Below, piece by piece: positions 25,437 to 33,418 of a stretch of 64,000 nucleotides of DNA; the stretch's first letter is position 1, and each line of letters opens with the position of its first letter. Origin of the DNA: CAZSDU01 sp964605775 (lineage in GTDB: Bacteria > Bacteroidota > Bacteroidia > Bacteroidales > FEN-979); contig CAZSDU010000009.1 of the NCBI GenBank assembly GCA_964605775.1, forward strand, positions 1-64,000, written 5' to 3'. The notes beneath the pieces were generated by a model. That model was not told the DNA's origin, made no database searches, and saw only the letters and a program-made list of their open reading frames with translations. A program made the translations under genes and the position numbers.

Positions 25437-25631
25437 ATGCCAAAAATGAAAACAAAATCCGGCGCCAAGAAAAGGTTTGAGCTGACGGGTACCGGAAAAG
25501 TGAAGCGGAAACATGCATACAAAAGCCACATTCTGACGAAAAAAACCACGAAACGGAAAAGGAATCTGACTTATTCCACAGTGGTTGACAAGGCAGATCA
25601 GGCCAATGTAAAAGAAATGCTTCAGGGTTAA
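25437..25631 (+). CDS. rpmI: 50S ribosomal protein L35
   Basis: A 64-residue basic protein, normal length. MPKMKTKSGAKKRFELTGTG and the basic KRKHAYKSHILTKKTTKRKR core are the L35 signature. It lies 32 bases after infC in the standard infC-rpmI-rplT order. Confidence 0.97.
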   Translation: MPKMKTKSGAKKRFELTGTGKVKRKHAYKSHILTKKTTKRKRNLTYSTVVDKADQANVKEMLQG

Positions 25632-25648
25632 TTCATTCATTGTTTAAC

Positions 25649-25689
25649 TTACCTGTAGCTTTAAGATCCTTTTGAGGACGCTCAGGTAA
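25649..25689 (+). promoter_or_regulatory. hairpin leader before rplT, candidate L20 autoregulatory site
   Basis: In the gap before rplT, TTACCTG (25649-25655) pairs with CAGGTAA (25683-25689), with a bulged T, then AGC with GCT, and an inner TCCT-tttg-AGGA stem-loop. It ends 13 bases before the rplT ATG. It has no T-run after the stem, so it is not a plain terminator. Confidence 0.55.
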
Positions 25690-25702
25690 AAAAATTAAAA
25701 CT

Positions 25703-26050
25703 ATGCCAAGATCAGTAAATGCTGTTGCTTCAAGAGAGCGCAGGAAAAAAGTACTAAAAAGAGCAAAAGGTCAGTTCGGAAGAAGGAAAAATGTCTATAC
25801 GGTTGCAAAAAACTCTGTTGAAAAAGGGTTGACTTATGCTTATCGCGATCGTCGCACAAAGAAAAGAAACTTCCGTGGTTTGTGGATCACCCGTATCAAT
25901 GCAGGAGTCCGTGAACATGGAATGTCCTACTCCGTTTTTATGGGCAAACTGGCGGAACATCATATTGCATTGAATCGCAAAACCCTTGCCGACCTGGCCA
26001 TGAACCACCCGGAGGCCTTTAAGGCCATTGTTGAAGAAATCAACAAATAA
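25703..26050 (+). CDS. rplT: 50S ribosomal protein L20
   Basis: A 115-residue basic protein, usual length. It has a basic N-terminal tail (SVNAVASRERRKKVLKRAKG), then YRDRRTKKRNFRGLWITRINA and the C-terminal globular domain that binds 23S rRNA. It is the last gene of the operon, followed by a hairpin terminator. Confidence 0.97.
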   Translation: MPRSVNAVASRERRKKVLKRAKGQFGRRKNVYTVAKNSVEKGLTYAYRDRRTKKRNFRGLWITRINAGVREHGMSYSVFMGKLAEHHIALNRKTLADLAMNHPEAFKAIVEEINK

Positions 26051-26058
26051 ATGAACTG

Positions 26059-26085
26059 GGCTGTCAATACGACAGCCTTTTTTTA
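26059..26085. terminator. bidirectional terminator after rplT
   Basis: A 7-bp stem GGCTGTC/GACAGCC with a five-base loop and a T run. The minus-strand gene ends inside the T run, so the hairpin may serve it as well. Confidence 0.88.
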
Positions 26086-27477
26086 TTGTTTTTTCTGGTA
26101 TTTCCTGTGATTTTCAAGAAACCTGAGAATCTGATCTGCATTTAAGCGCTTGGCGATAATCTCCTTACGTTCATTAAGAATGTATATGACCGGAGTGGAA
26201 ATGATATCATACTGTTCGTGATAATCACCAGTCAGCGTCCGTGGACCATTGACATTGATCCAGTTCATATTTTTCTTGCGGACGATGCTTTTCCACTTAG
26301 CCAGGGAAGTATCGGAACATACGGCAAATATTTCCAGGCCGAATTCTTCCTTATGTTCCTCGTAAATTGTTTTAAGCATGGGAATTTCATTCTCACAGTG
26401 CCCGCAATCCGGATCCCAGAATAAGATGATCAGGTATTTTGCTTTGATACTCATCATGGAAACAAGACGGTAACTGGTATCCTGCATGATCATGTTCGGA
26501 GCAGTCTGCCCGATAAGTATAGGACGCAAACGGTTGGCTTTTTTGATTATGTTCTCAATCATGGTTTTACTGAGCCAGGTCACTTCCCCTGTAAGGTAGT
26601 ATTTGTCCACAATGTCAACAAAAATACGGTCAAAACCCATGATATCAGAGCTCTCATAATGGTAGGTAAAAAACCAGATGAGATATTTGAACATTTCCTG
26701 GTTGGGTTTTGCTTTCCCAAGAATTTTATCTATCTCCCTGATCAGGGTATCCGGCTGCTGAATTAGTACCTGGTCAATATATTTTTTTAATTTATTATGA
26801 AAAACGGGAGTTCTAAGCAGGCGGTCATCACTGAAATCAGTACCTTCCCAGAAGCGGGAAGTATAATCCTGATAGGAAAATGCTGAATCATTGCTGATCT
26901 CAGGTTCTTTCATGGTGGTGATCAGAAAGGCCAGGAAAGAAGAAGGATGCTTTTTGATCAGCTCAAGCTTATACTGGATCAATGCGGTGTTTATTTTCCT
27001 GATTAAAGAATTCAGCAACTCCACAGAGTCGGGCTGATTTTCAAATCGCTTAATTCTTTCCTGAAGAGTTTGGATGCTATCGAACTGTGACTTATTGTAT
27101 GTTAAGTATTGGTAGAATAAACTATTTTCCGGAGATGAGGTAATCGTCATCTTTTCCATGGGTTTTTGCCGGTCGGTTTCAATTTTAAACTTTTTATCAT
27201 TATTGATGATAAAGTCAAAATAGTTTTTATCATTGATAACCAAAATGTAAATTCCCCTGGGAAGATCAGAACCTGCTTTGAATGTACATCGTCCTGCGGC
27301 ATCGACTTTCAGAGTATCCCTGACATAAGTACCGTTGCCATAGTAATTTGCAACCAGACAAACGGTGTCACTCAAACCCCTGATCCGGAAACTGACCTGG
27401 TAGGCATCCTGGGTGCTACCTTCAAAAGCGAGGTATAGAAAAATGAATAAAAGTGTAATCCGGAAAGGTTTTATCAT
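26083..27477 (-). CDS. TlpA/thioredoxin-like protein with DUF4369-type N-terminus
   Basis: A 464-residue exported protein. It starts at MIKPFRITLLF with a signal peptide (ending GSTQ). The N-terminal beta-rich part (about 25-120) looks like DUF4369 and the helical middle (130-330) like DUF5106. The C-terminal thioredoxin fold (about 335-464) has the active site DCGHC in WDPDCGHCENE and cis-Pro in STPVIYI. It is likely a periplasmic or outer-membrane thiol-disulfide protein. The Met at 27477 is chosen because the longer frame would overlap the upstream gene by 74 bases; the gap is then seven. It is last gene of a three-gene operon. Confidence 0.87.
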   Translation of the reverse strand: MIKPFRITLLFIFLYLAFEGSTQDAYQVSFRIRGLSDTVCLVANYYGNGTYVRDTLKVDAAGRCTFKAGSDLPRGIYILVINDKNYFDFIINNDKKFKIETDRQKPMEKMTITSSPENSLFYQYLTYNKSQFDSIQTLQERIKRFENQPDSVELLNSLIRKINTALIQYKLELIKKHPSSFLAFLITTMKEPEISNDSAFSYQDYTSRFWEGTDFSDDRLLRTPVFHNKLKKYIDQVLIQQPDTLIREIDKILGKAKPNQEMFKYLIWFFTYHYESSDIMGFDRIFVDIVDKYYLTGEVTWLSKTMIENIIKKANRLRPILIGQTAPNMIMQDTSYRLVSMMSIKAKYLIILFWDPDCGHCENEIPMLKTIYEEHKEEFGLEIFAVCSDTSLAKWKSIVRKKNMNWINVNGPRTLTGDYHEQYDIISTPVIYILNERKEIIAKRLNADQILRFLENHRKYQKKQ

Positions 27478-27484
27478 AAGGCTG

Positions 27485-28183
27485 TTAGTGTTTTTTCTGT
27501 TCAGTTTTTCCATAGGGTCTGAAGAACAATTGTACATAGAAATATCCAAAGGCTTCATTCATCGTTTCCCGGAATCCCTTGTTTGATCTCCACCAGTTAT
27601 GCGCATTGTAATAAAAATTTTCCACCGAAATAATTCCGACTTTAATGGAATCACCCAAAGCAGCCTGGAACATCTTGCGGCTACGGGCACCGTGAACACT
27701 CATGGTCATCAAGTTGAGCGCTTTGACCTGAGGTCTGTTTTTTTTCAGCCATTCTTTTAATTCGAGGGCTGAGTTATACGTGCGGTCATTTCGGATCTCT
27801 TTTGTTCCCACTACGGCAAGTTTGGTGGAATCAAATCCGAGTTTGATCAGGGATGCGGCGGCAAGTCTGGCAGTATTGTCGTATGCGACCAATAAATGCC
27901 CCCACTCAAGTGGTGTCCCGGTTGTGATCAACAGTTGGTAATGATGATCCCTGAATTCTTTGATGGCGGTTTCCAAAACATAGTCGCTGATGAAACCTTC
28001 CAGTACCAGTACATCAGTTTTTTCACGGTCGACAGGAGCAAGAATGCGGTATAGGTTGGCAAAGATAATAACATTGGGGAGTAGCATGATGATCAGAAGA
28101 AACAGCCATCCCCAGCGGGTTAAGCCCCAGCGTTCTTTCCGGCTAACCAGCAAATGCTTGATTTTTTTCATCACCTTTAACAT
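27485..28183 (-). CDS. YdcF/SanA-family DUF218 protein
   Basis: A 232-residue protein with one N-terminal membrane segment (about 24-45) and a periplasmic DUF218 domain: VDREKTDVLVLEGFISDY, LLITTGTPL, the RNDRTYNSALELKEWL segment, and LNLMTMSVHGARSRKMF. Family members SanA and ElyC affect envelope integrity and peptidoglycan or enterobacterial common antigen metabolism; this one is not assigned. The start overlaps the end of the DUF4301 gene by seven bases, with GGAG upstream of the ATG. The Met at 28171 is an alternative. Confidence 0.82.
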   Translation of the reverse strand: MLKVMKKIKHLLVSRKERWGLTRWGWLFLLIIMLLPNVIIFANLYRILAPVDREKTDVLVLEGFISDYVLETAIKEFRDHHYQLLITTGTPLEWGHLLVAYDNTARLAAASLIKLGFDSTKLAVVGTKEIRNDRTYNSALELKEWLKKNRPQVKALNLMTMSVHGARSRKMFQAALGDSIKVGIISVENFYYNAHNWWRSNKGFRETMNEAFGYFYVQLFFRPYGKTEQKKH

Positions 28184-29730
28184 GGTAAATGCTCCTTCCT
28201 GAGCAAATCATTGACTGTTTTTACAGGATTGAAAGTGATGATGGGTACTTCAACGAATATCGTCAGCCATGAGGCCATACTGCCATTCCACAAGCCAGGA
28301 AGTTCCTGCGCTTTCAGATTTCTTCCTCCGCTGGATTTCAGGGAGATAAATCCGGTCTTCTCATCGGTAAATTTTGTCAATTGATATCTCTTCCCATGAT
28401 GGTCGCGGAAACTGCATACAAGATCCACAGGATTGAAATGGGTGGACAACTGCCAAATTTCTTTTTGTTGTGAGTCTTTGAGGTTAACCTGAGAGGATTC
28501 GACGATCTGCAGTGAATTCTGACCACTTTCTTGGCTGACCCAGAATGGCCCTCCACCCGGTTCTCCTTCATTTTTTACCATTCCGCATACCCTGATGGGA
28601 CGTGACAATCGTTGAACCAGATGGTTGATTTTTTCAAACTGGTTTGATTGATGAAAAGAGAGAGGAAAGGAAAGCATCAGCTTCGTTTGGGAAAACTGAA
28701 TCATTTCTTCCACGACTTCAGATGACAGCAATCCTTCCTCAGCTTTGTTCAGGAAAGCGAAGATTTTTTCCCTGACCCATAAAAGATAACCCGCGATGAG
28801 TTCCTTATAAGCAATTGTTTCAGCCTTTAACCGATCGGGTACGATGTTATCTATATTTTTAATAAATACAAGGTCTGCATCAATTTCGTTAAGGTTTTCC
28901 AGGAGTGCGCCATGACCTCCTGGCCTGAACAAGAGATTCCCGTCAGCATTTCTGAAAGGCTCATTGTTCAGATCTACCGCCAGAATATCAGTGGAAGGTT
29001 TTTGAAAAGAATAGGAAATCTCGAAGCTGACCTGATACTTTTGTTCATATTTGCTTCTTACTTGTTCAAACAAAGCCTTGAACCTCTCCAGATGTTCCGG
29101 TGAAATCGTGAAATGAATCCTTGCTATTCCTCGTTTGTCAGGAGTATAGCAGGCTGCTTCCACAAGGTGTTCTTCTGCCGACACCCTGGCTCCATCAGGA
29201 TAATCATGAAATAAGATCAGGGCTTTGGGCAGACTGGCATAATTGAATCCTTTTTCCTGGAGAATGAATTCGAGCAGCAGGTCAAAATCCTTTTCGGCAT
29301 ATAACATCTCCATCTTCAGGCCATGCTGTTCAAGCATTTCGACCAGTGTTGAATAAAAAGCAATCCGGGGAAGATATTTTAAAAAATATTGAACAGTTTC
29401 AAATCCTGGTTCCTGAATAAAATCAACATCAATCCTTTCACCCATGCGGCATTTTTCCTGAAAATCAAACAAATGTTTGAACATTCTACTTGCGGCGCCA
29501 GAGGCCGGGACAAACTTCACTACCCTTAATTCAGGCAGAAAAGAGGTAAAATTATGGCGGAAAAACAATTTTTCCTCCTCCCTGAAGCTCAAGATACCAT
29601 CCCCGGGAGTTGCCGGTTTAACAAGCTGTATGTAAGGAAATCCCTGTTTAAAATTATCTATTTGTTTTTCAATGACATGCAAAGGAATTCCCTTTTCCTC
29701 TATATGTTTCAGGTCACGGGTGGTGATCAT
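28177..29730 (-). CDS. DUF4301 family protein
   Basis: A 517-residue protein matching DUF4301 by its opening blocks: IPLHVIEKQIDNFKQGFPYI, then FVPASGAASRMFK (the segment most like a nucleotidyltransferase-type signature), ALILFHDYPDGARVSAEEHL and LFRPGGHGALLENLN. The family is found mainly in Bacteroidota and is often listed as a putative nucleotidyltransferase; activity is unproven. The start at 29730 is chosen because a TAnnTTTG box lies 25 bases upstream; the longer frame (to 29874) would begin inside the divergent gene. It is first gene of the operon with the DUF218 and thioredoxin genes. Confidence 0.8.
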   Translation of the reverse strand: MITTRDLKHIEEKGIPLHVIEKQIDNFKQGFPYIQLVKPATPGDGILSFREEEKLFFRHNFTSFLPELRVVKFVPASGAASRMFKHLFDFQEKCRMGERIDVDFIQEPGFETVQYFLKYLPRIAFYSTLVEMLEQHGLKMEMLYAEKDFDLLLEFILQEKGFNYASLPKALILFHDYPDGARVSAEEHLVEAACYTPDKRGIARIHFTISPEHLERFKALFEQVRSKYEQKYQVSFEISYSFQKPSTDILAVDLNNEPFRNADGNLLFRPGGHGALLENLNEIDADLVFIKNIDNIVPDRLKAETIAYKELIAGYLLWVREKIFAFLNKAEEGLLSSEVVEEMIQFSQTKLMLSFPLSFHQSNQFEKINHLVQRLSRPIRVCGMVKNEGEPGGGPFWVSQESGQNSLQIVESSQVNLKDSQQKEIWQLSTHFNPVDLVCSFRDHHGKRYQLTKFTDEKTGFISLKSSGGRNLKAQELPGLWNGSMASWLTIFVEVPIITFNPVKTVNDLLRKEHLPC

Positions 29731-29754
29731 ATCTTGATATTTTTTAATTTTAGA

Positions 29755-29762
29755 CAAATTTA
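29755..29762 (-). promoter_or_regulatory. -7 box for the DUF4301 operon
   Basis: The minus strand reads TAAATTTG, 25 bases before the ATG at 29730. It ends nine bases short of the divergent subtilase ATG, so both genes share this gap. Confidence 0.5.
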
Positions 29763-29770
29763 TTATAAAA

Positions 29771-31456
29771 ATGAGAAACACAGTATTTTTGATATTGATC
29801 GCTTTTTTCCCGATCATCCTATCTGCGCAGATTGCCCCTGATAAATATTTTATCGGATTCAGGGATAAAAACAATTCTCCATACTCACTCGACCGTCCTC
29901 AGGAATTTCTGTCGCAACGGGCCGTTGAGCGGCGACAACGCCTTATGATCAGCCTTGAAGAGAACGACCTTCCAGTTATTTCAGATTACGTGGAGACCAT
30001 CGCTAACCTTGGTGTCACTGTTATTAACCAGTCAAAATGGCTGAACGGAATTACCATTTTTACAACCAATATGGCGTTGCTTGATACTATTTTATCACTT
30101 CCCTTTGTGTTGAATGTTGTAAGGGATAAAAACAAGTTCAAAGAAAAGGAGACAGGAGAGGAGAGAAAAAATAAATTTGATTGTGAAAATAGCTCAGCAT
30201 CTCTGATCAGGGAAATCATGTGTCAGCCTTGGTCGTCCTTCACCCAGGGCGATAATTATGGGAGATCATACCGTCAGATCCAAATGGTTAACGGTGTTCA
30301 ATTGCATCAGATGGGATACCGGGGAGAGGGGATGGTGATTGCAATTCTGGATGCCGGTTTTTTTCAGGTAAATACCCTGCCTTCATTTGATAGTCTCTGG
30401 CATCATGATCAGATTCTTGGAACCCGAGATTTTGTCAATCCCGGAAATGATGTTTTCCAGGAGCATCCGCATGGCATGGAAGTTTTGTCCGTGATGGGAG
30501 GAAACCTTCCGGGTCAACTGCTAGGAACAGCGCCCAAAGCGGGTTACTGGCTACTGAGATCTGAAGATAGTTATTCGGAGAACCTCATCGAAGAGTACAA
30601 TTGGGTAACGGCGGCAGAATATGCCGACAGTGTCGGGGCTGATGTGATTAATTCATCGCTTGGGTATTCTACCTTTGATGATCCCTCTAAAAATCATCGC
30701 TGTTCTGATATGGACGGAAATACCACGGTGGTAACCCGCGGGGCCAATATCGCCGGAAGCAAAGGCATGATCGTGGTGAACAGTGCGGGCAATTCGGGGG
30801 GGACTACATGGCGGTGTATCAGTGCTCCTGCTGATGGAAATAGCGTAATGGGGATTGCTGCGGTTGATTCCCTGGGACATTATGCTTATTTTAGTTCAAC
30901 TGGAAAAGTTGATTCAAGAGTCAAACCTAATATTGCCGCAATGGGTAAACATACCGTGGTGGCAGCTACGGGAGGCGGGATTATGCAGGCCAATGGAACC
31001 TCTTTTTCCGCTCCGGTCATTGCCGGAATGGTGGCGTGTTTATGGCAGTCATCAGCTTTCACTAATAATTATCAGATCATAAGGTCTATTGAAGTGAGTT
31101 CAAGTCAGTTTACAAGTCCGGATTCACTTCTGGGATATGGTATTCCTGATTTTGTTAAAGCTTTGAATTCCATATATAATAATCAACTTAGTAAAAGTAA
31201 AACATTAATAATCTATCCCAATCCGTTTACCGAAGGATTCACCCTTGAATTTTTTTCTGAACAGGACCAAATCATCGATATCATTCTGATGGATCAATTG
31301 GGGAGGGAGTGGCGTCAGCTTACTGGATTTCATTCCAGGGCAGGATTGAACCGTATTCCTTTCAATGGGTTGGGAAAGGTGAACCCGGGTTATTATTTTA
31401 TAAAAATCAGTGGAGAGAAAATATCCTTTGTATCCAAATTGGTGAAGGTATTATAA
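29771..31456 (+). CDS. subtilisin-like serine protease with T9SS type A sorting domain
   Basis: A 561-residue secreted S8 protease. It has a signal peptide (1-20, ending LSAQ), an N-terminal pro-region with a conserved APDKYFIGFRDKN...RPQEFLSQRAVERR block, then the catalytic triad Asp194 (AILDAGF), His234 (HPHGMEV) and Ser411 (GTSFSAP), with Asn341 as oxyanion residue. A C-terminal sorting domain (IIYPNPFTEGFTLEF to KLVKVL) follows. All catalytic residues are present, so it should be active. It is expected on the cell surface or outside. It is divergent from the DUF4301 operon. Confidence 0.92.
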   Translation: MRNTVFLILIAFFPIILSAQIAPDKYFIGFRDKNNSPYSLDRPQEFLSQRAVERRQRLMISLEENDLPVISDYVETIANLGVTVINQSKWLNGITIFTTNMALLDTILSLPFVLNVVRDKNKFKEKETGEERKNKFDCENSSASLIREIMCQPWSSFTQGDNYGRSYRQIQMVNGVQLHQMGYRGEGMVIAILDAGFFQVNTLPSFDSLWHHDQILGTRDFVNPGNDVFQEHPHGMEVLSVMGGNLPGQLLGTAPKAGYWLLRSEDSYSENLIEEYNWVTAAEYADSVGADVINSSLGYSTFDDPSKNHRCSDMDGNTTVVTRGANIAGSKGMIVVNSAGNSGGTTWRCISAPADGNSVMGIAAVDSLGHYAYFSSTGKVDSRVKPNIAAMGKHTVVAATGGGIMQANGTSFSAPVIAGMVACLWQSSAFTNNYQIIRSIEVSSSQFTSPDSLLGYGIPDFVKALNSIYNNQLSKSKTLIIYPNPFTEGFTLEFFSEQDQIIDIILMDQLGREWRQLTGFHSRAGLNRIPFNGLGKVNPGYYFIKISGEKISFVSKLVKVL

Positions 31457-31457
31457 C

Positions 31458-32255
31458 CTATTTTTCAATTCGTTTCGCTGAATAAACATAACCATCAACA
31501 AGATTTACTTCATATCCGATGGATGCTAGGTGATCATTCAGTTCTTTCGGATCGTAACGTGTGACCGTAGCTTCATAATAAATCTGTTTGATCTTTGCTG
31601 CCAAAACTGGTGTTATCGATTTAATTATTTCATATTCAGCACCTTCGCAGTCAAGCTTTAGAATGTCACATTTTCCAGTTTTAGTAAGTTTAAGGGCATC
31701 CTGCAGACTAATCAATTCAATTTCAACACTTCCCAGGCTTAATTCCTCCGGGTATATGGAATGTGCTCCTGAATTTTTTTTATGGATGTATAGCAATGAA
31801 TGCCGTTTTTCTCCGGCTACACCCAATTGGAATGTTTTAATATTTTGAAAATTACTGCTTTGAATATTGAGGTTAAGGTAGTCATAATTTTTTTTAAATG
31901 GCTCGAAACAAAGTACTTCTGCCAAAGGAAAACGTTGTTTGAAATGAATGGTTGATAAACCAATATTTGCGCCTACATCAAGAATGGTGATTTCTTCTTT
32001 ACTGCTAGCCTGATAATCGTACACTTTGAACAGATATATTTCCCAATAAATGTACACACTCATAAAATCAGGGCAGAGAAAACTACCTCCATTCTTTAAA
32101 TGAAAACGGACCGGTTTGTTGTACAATCCGGGAAAAAGTTTTAAAAACACGGCTAGATAGAACGAGAGGGGAGACTTTAAAACCTGTGCATTCTTACTGT
32201 ACACTTCTTTTGAAAAAACATAATCTTTGACCCAGCTGACTTTCCATGAACCCAT
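31458..32255 (-). CDS. FkbM family methyltransferase
   Basis: A 265-residue class I SAM-dependent methyltransferase. The SAM-binding motif is ILDVGANIGLSTIHF (about 85-99), followed by CFEPFKKNYDYL (motif II) and DILKLDCEGAEYEII (about 200-214), which together identify the FkbM family. Members methylate glycans or small molecules; the substrate here is unknown. It lies tail to tail with the subtilase and is divergent from the XRE regulator across a 266-base gap with repeated palindromes. The extra in-frame ATGs upstream of 32255 were not used because the sequence there is very AT-rich and non-coding in appearance. Confidence 0.85.
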   Translation of the reverse strand: MGSWKVSWVKDYVFSKEVYSKNAQVLKSPLSFYLAVFLKLFPGLYNKPVRFHLKNGGSFLCPDFMSVYIYWEIYLFKVYDYQASSKEEITILDVGANIGLSTIHFKQRFPLAEVLCFEPFKKNYDYLNLNIQSSNFQNIKTFQLGVAGEKRHSLLYIHKKNSGAHSIYPEELSLGSVEIELISLQDALKLTKTGKCDILKLDCEGAEYEIIKSITPVLAAKIKQIYYEATVTRYDPKELNDHLASIGYEVNLVDGYVYSAKRIEK

Positions 32256-32324
32256 AGTAAAAAAATTAAGGAATAAAGTGGCATAAATGTATAAATTATT
32301 TTATAAAACGACAAAACAATAAGT

Positions 32325-32336
32325 TTACAATTGTAA
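32325..32336. promoter_or_regulatory. perfect palindrome, candidate operator copy 1
   Basis: TTACAATTGTAA, a perfect 12-base palindrome in the FkbM/XRE gap. Confidence 0.45.
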
Positions 32337-32358
32337 TTTTCGAACAATAAAGCTTTGT

Positions 32359-32370
32359 ATACAATCGTAA
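32359..32370. promoter_or_regulatory. candidate operator copy 2
   Basis: ATACAATCGTAA, two mismatches from the perfect palindrome at 32325. Confidence 0.35.
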
Positions 32371-32470
32371 CCAATCACAAAAAACTAATTTTATATTATT
32401 GTTAATCAGTAAATAACAATAATTATCTAAATTATAAGATTAAATAAAAATAAAACAAATTAAACTCAAT

Positions 32471-32482
32471 TTATAATTGTAA
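32471..32482. promoter_or_regulatory. candidate operator copy 3, over the -33 box
   Basis: TTATAATTGTAA, one mismatch from the perfect palindrome. It covers the TTG -33 element of the XRE gene, the position expected for a repressor site. GTAAAC at 32479 and GTTTAC at 32498 also form a 6-base inverted repeat across this promoter. Confidence 0.45.
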
Positions 32483-32508
32483 ACATTCATGGAAATTGTT
32501 TACTTTTG
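32477..32508 (+). promoter_or_regulatory. promoter of the XRE gene
   Basis: TTG at 32477-32479, a 21-base spacer, and TACTTTTG at 32501-32508. A start site near 32515 leaves a very short leader before the ATG at 32522. Confidence 0.7.
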
Positions 32509-32521
32509 TAGAAAAACGGCC

Positions 32522-32911
32522 ATGATTTCTCGAATTCAGGAAATAATGCAGGAAAAAAATCTATCTCCTTCTCAATTTGCGGAGGAAATCGGTGTTCAAC
32601 GTTCTGGAATTTCCCATATTCTTTCAGGGAGAAACAAACCCAGTCTTGAATTCATTTTAAAAATTCTGAATCGTTTTCCAGAAGTAAATTCTGCCTGGCT
32701 ATTATTTGGAAAATACCAGGAGGAAGAAAAAGAACACCGCAGAGAAACCAAAGTTGAACATCCAATTTCAGAAATTTCGAAACCGGATATGCCTGAAACT
32801 GAACCTATCTTTGCGGAAAATAAGATCCAAGAGGATAAAAAAATAGAAAAGATATTGGTTTTTTATCAGGACAGATCGTTCAGGGAATATTATCCTGAAC
32901 AAGAGGAATGA
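32522..32911 (+). CDS. XRE-type HTH transcription regulator
   Basis: A 129-residue protein. The N-terminal helix-turn-helix (about 3-58) reads RIQEIMQEKNLSPSQFAEEIG-VQRSGISHILSGRNKPSL, a standard Cro/CI fold. The C-terminal part is acidic and low-complexity (EEEKEHRRE...) with a short FYQDRSFREYYPE end and no known domain. The start at 32522 is chosen because 32489 lies upstream of the -7 box. It abuts ndk tail to tail. Autoregulation at the nearby palindromes is inferred. Confidence 0.85.
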   Translation: MISRIQEIMQEKNLSPSQFAEEIGVQRSGISHILSGRNKPSLEFILKILNRFPEVNSAWLLFGKYQEEEKEHRRETKVEHPISEISKPDMPETEPIFAENKIQEDKKIEKILVFYQDRSFREYYPEQEE

Positions 32912-33331
32912 TCATTGCTGTTCAAGGAGGGAAAAGAAGAAACTGCTTTCCCTTTCCGCACTTTCATCGCTATCCGATCCATGGATGGCATTCTCCCTCA
33001 GATTTTTTCCGAATTGTTTCCGGATGGTAGCTGGATTGGCTTTTTCAGGGTCTGTAGCTCCGATCAGGTCACGAAACGCATTTACTGCATCCTCTTTTTC
33101 CAGAATTGCTGCAATTACGGGGCCGGATGACATGAAGTTTACCAGTTCATCGTAAAATGGTTTGCCTTCATGCATTTCATAGAACATACCGGCTTTTTCT
33201 TGATTCAGTTTGACCAATTTCAAAGCCTTGATTTTGAATCCTGCAGCTTCAATCTGTGTTAAAATTTTGCCTGTGTATCCACTGCTAAATGCCGAGGGTT
33301 TTATCATCGTAAAAGTTTTCATCCCATTCAT
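32912..33331 (-). CDS. ndk: nucleoside diphosphate kinase
   Basis: A 139-residue enzyme that balances nucleoside triphosphates by phosphate transfer through a histidine. The catalytic His117 lies in NAIHGSDS. TMIKPSAF near the start, ATDPEKANPATIRKQFG and the final NDK helix are present. Length is typical. Start may be residue 1 or the Met at 33322; MKTFTMIKP fits the family start better. A -7 box lies 25 bases upstream. Confidence 0.96.
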   Translation of the reverse strand: MNGMKTFTMIKPSAFSSGYTGKILTQIEAAGFKIKALKLVKLNQEKAGMFYEMHEGKPFYDELVNFMSSGPVIAAILEKEDAVNAFRDLIGATDPEKANPATIRKQFGKNLRENAIHGSDSDESAERESSFFFSLLEQQ

Positions 33332-33355
33332 GGTAAAAGTATTGTATCAGGCCGA

Positions 33356-33363
33356 CAAAAGTA
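33356..33363 (-). promoter_or_regulatory. -7 box for ndk
   Basis: The minus strand reads TACTTTTG, 25 bases before the ndk ATG. Confidence 0.45.
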
Positions 33364-33385
33364 GCATTTAATTTTAAATAATCCG

Positions 33386-33393
33386 TATTTTTG
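33386..33393 (+). promoter_or_regulatory. -7 box for nrnA
   Basis: TATTTTTG, 25 bases before the TTG start codon of nrnA, divergent from the ndk box. Confidence 0.45.
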
Positions 33394-33418
33394 TGACGTC
33401 TAAAAACGGAGTACATAT

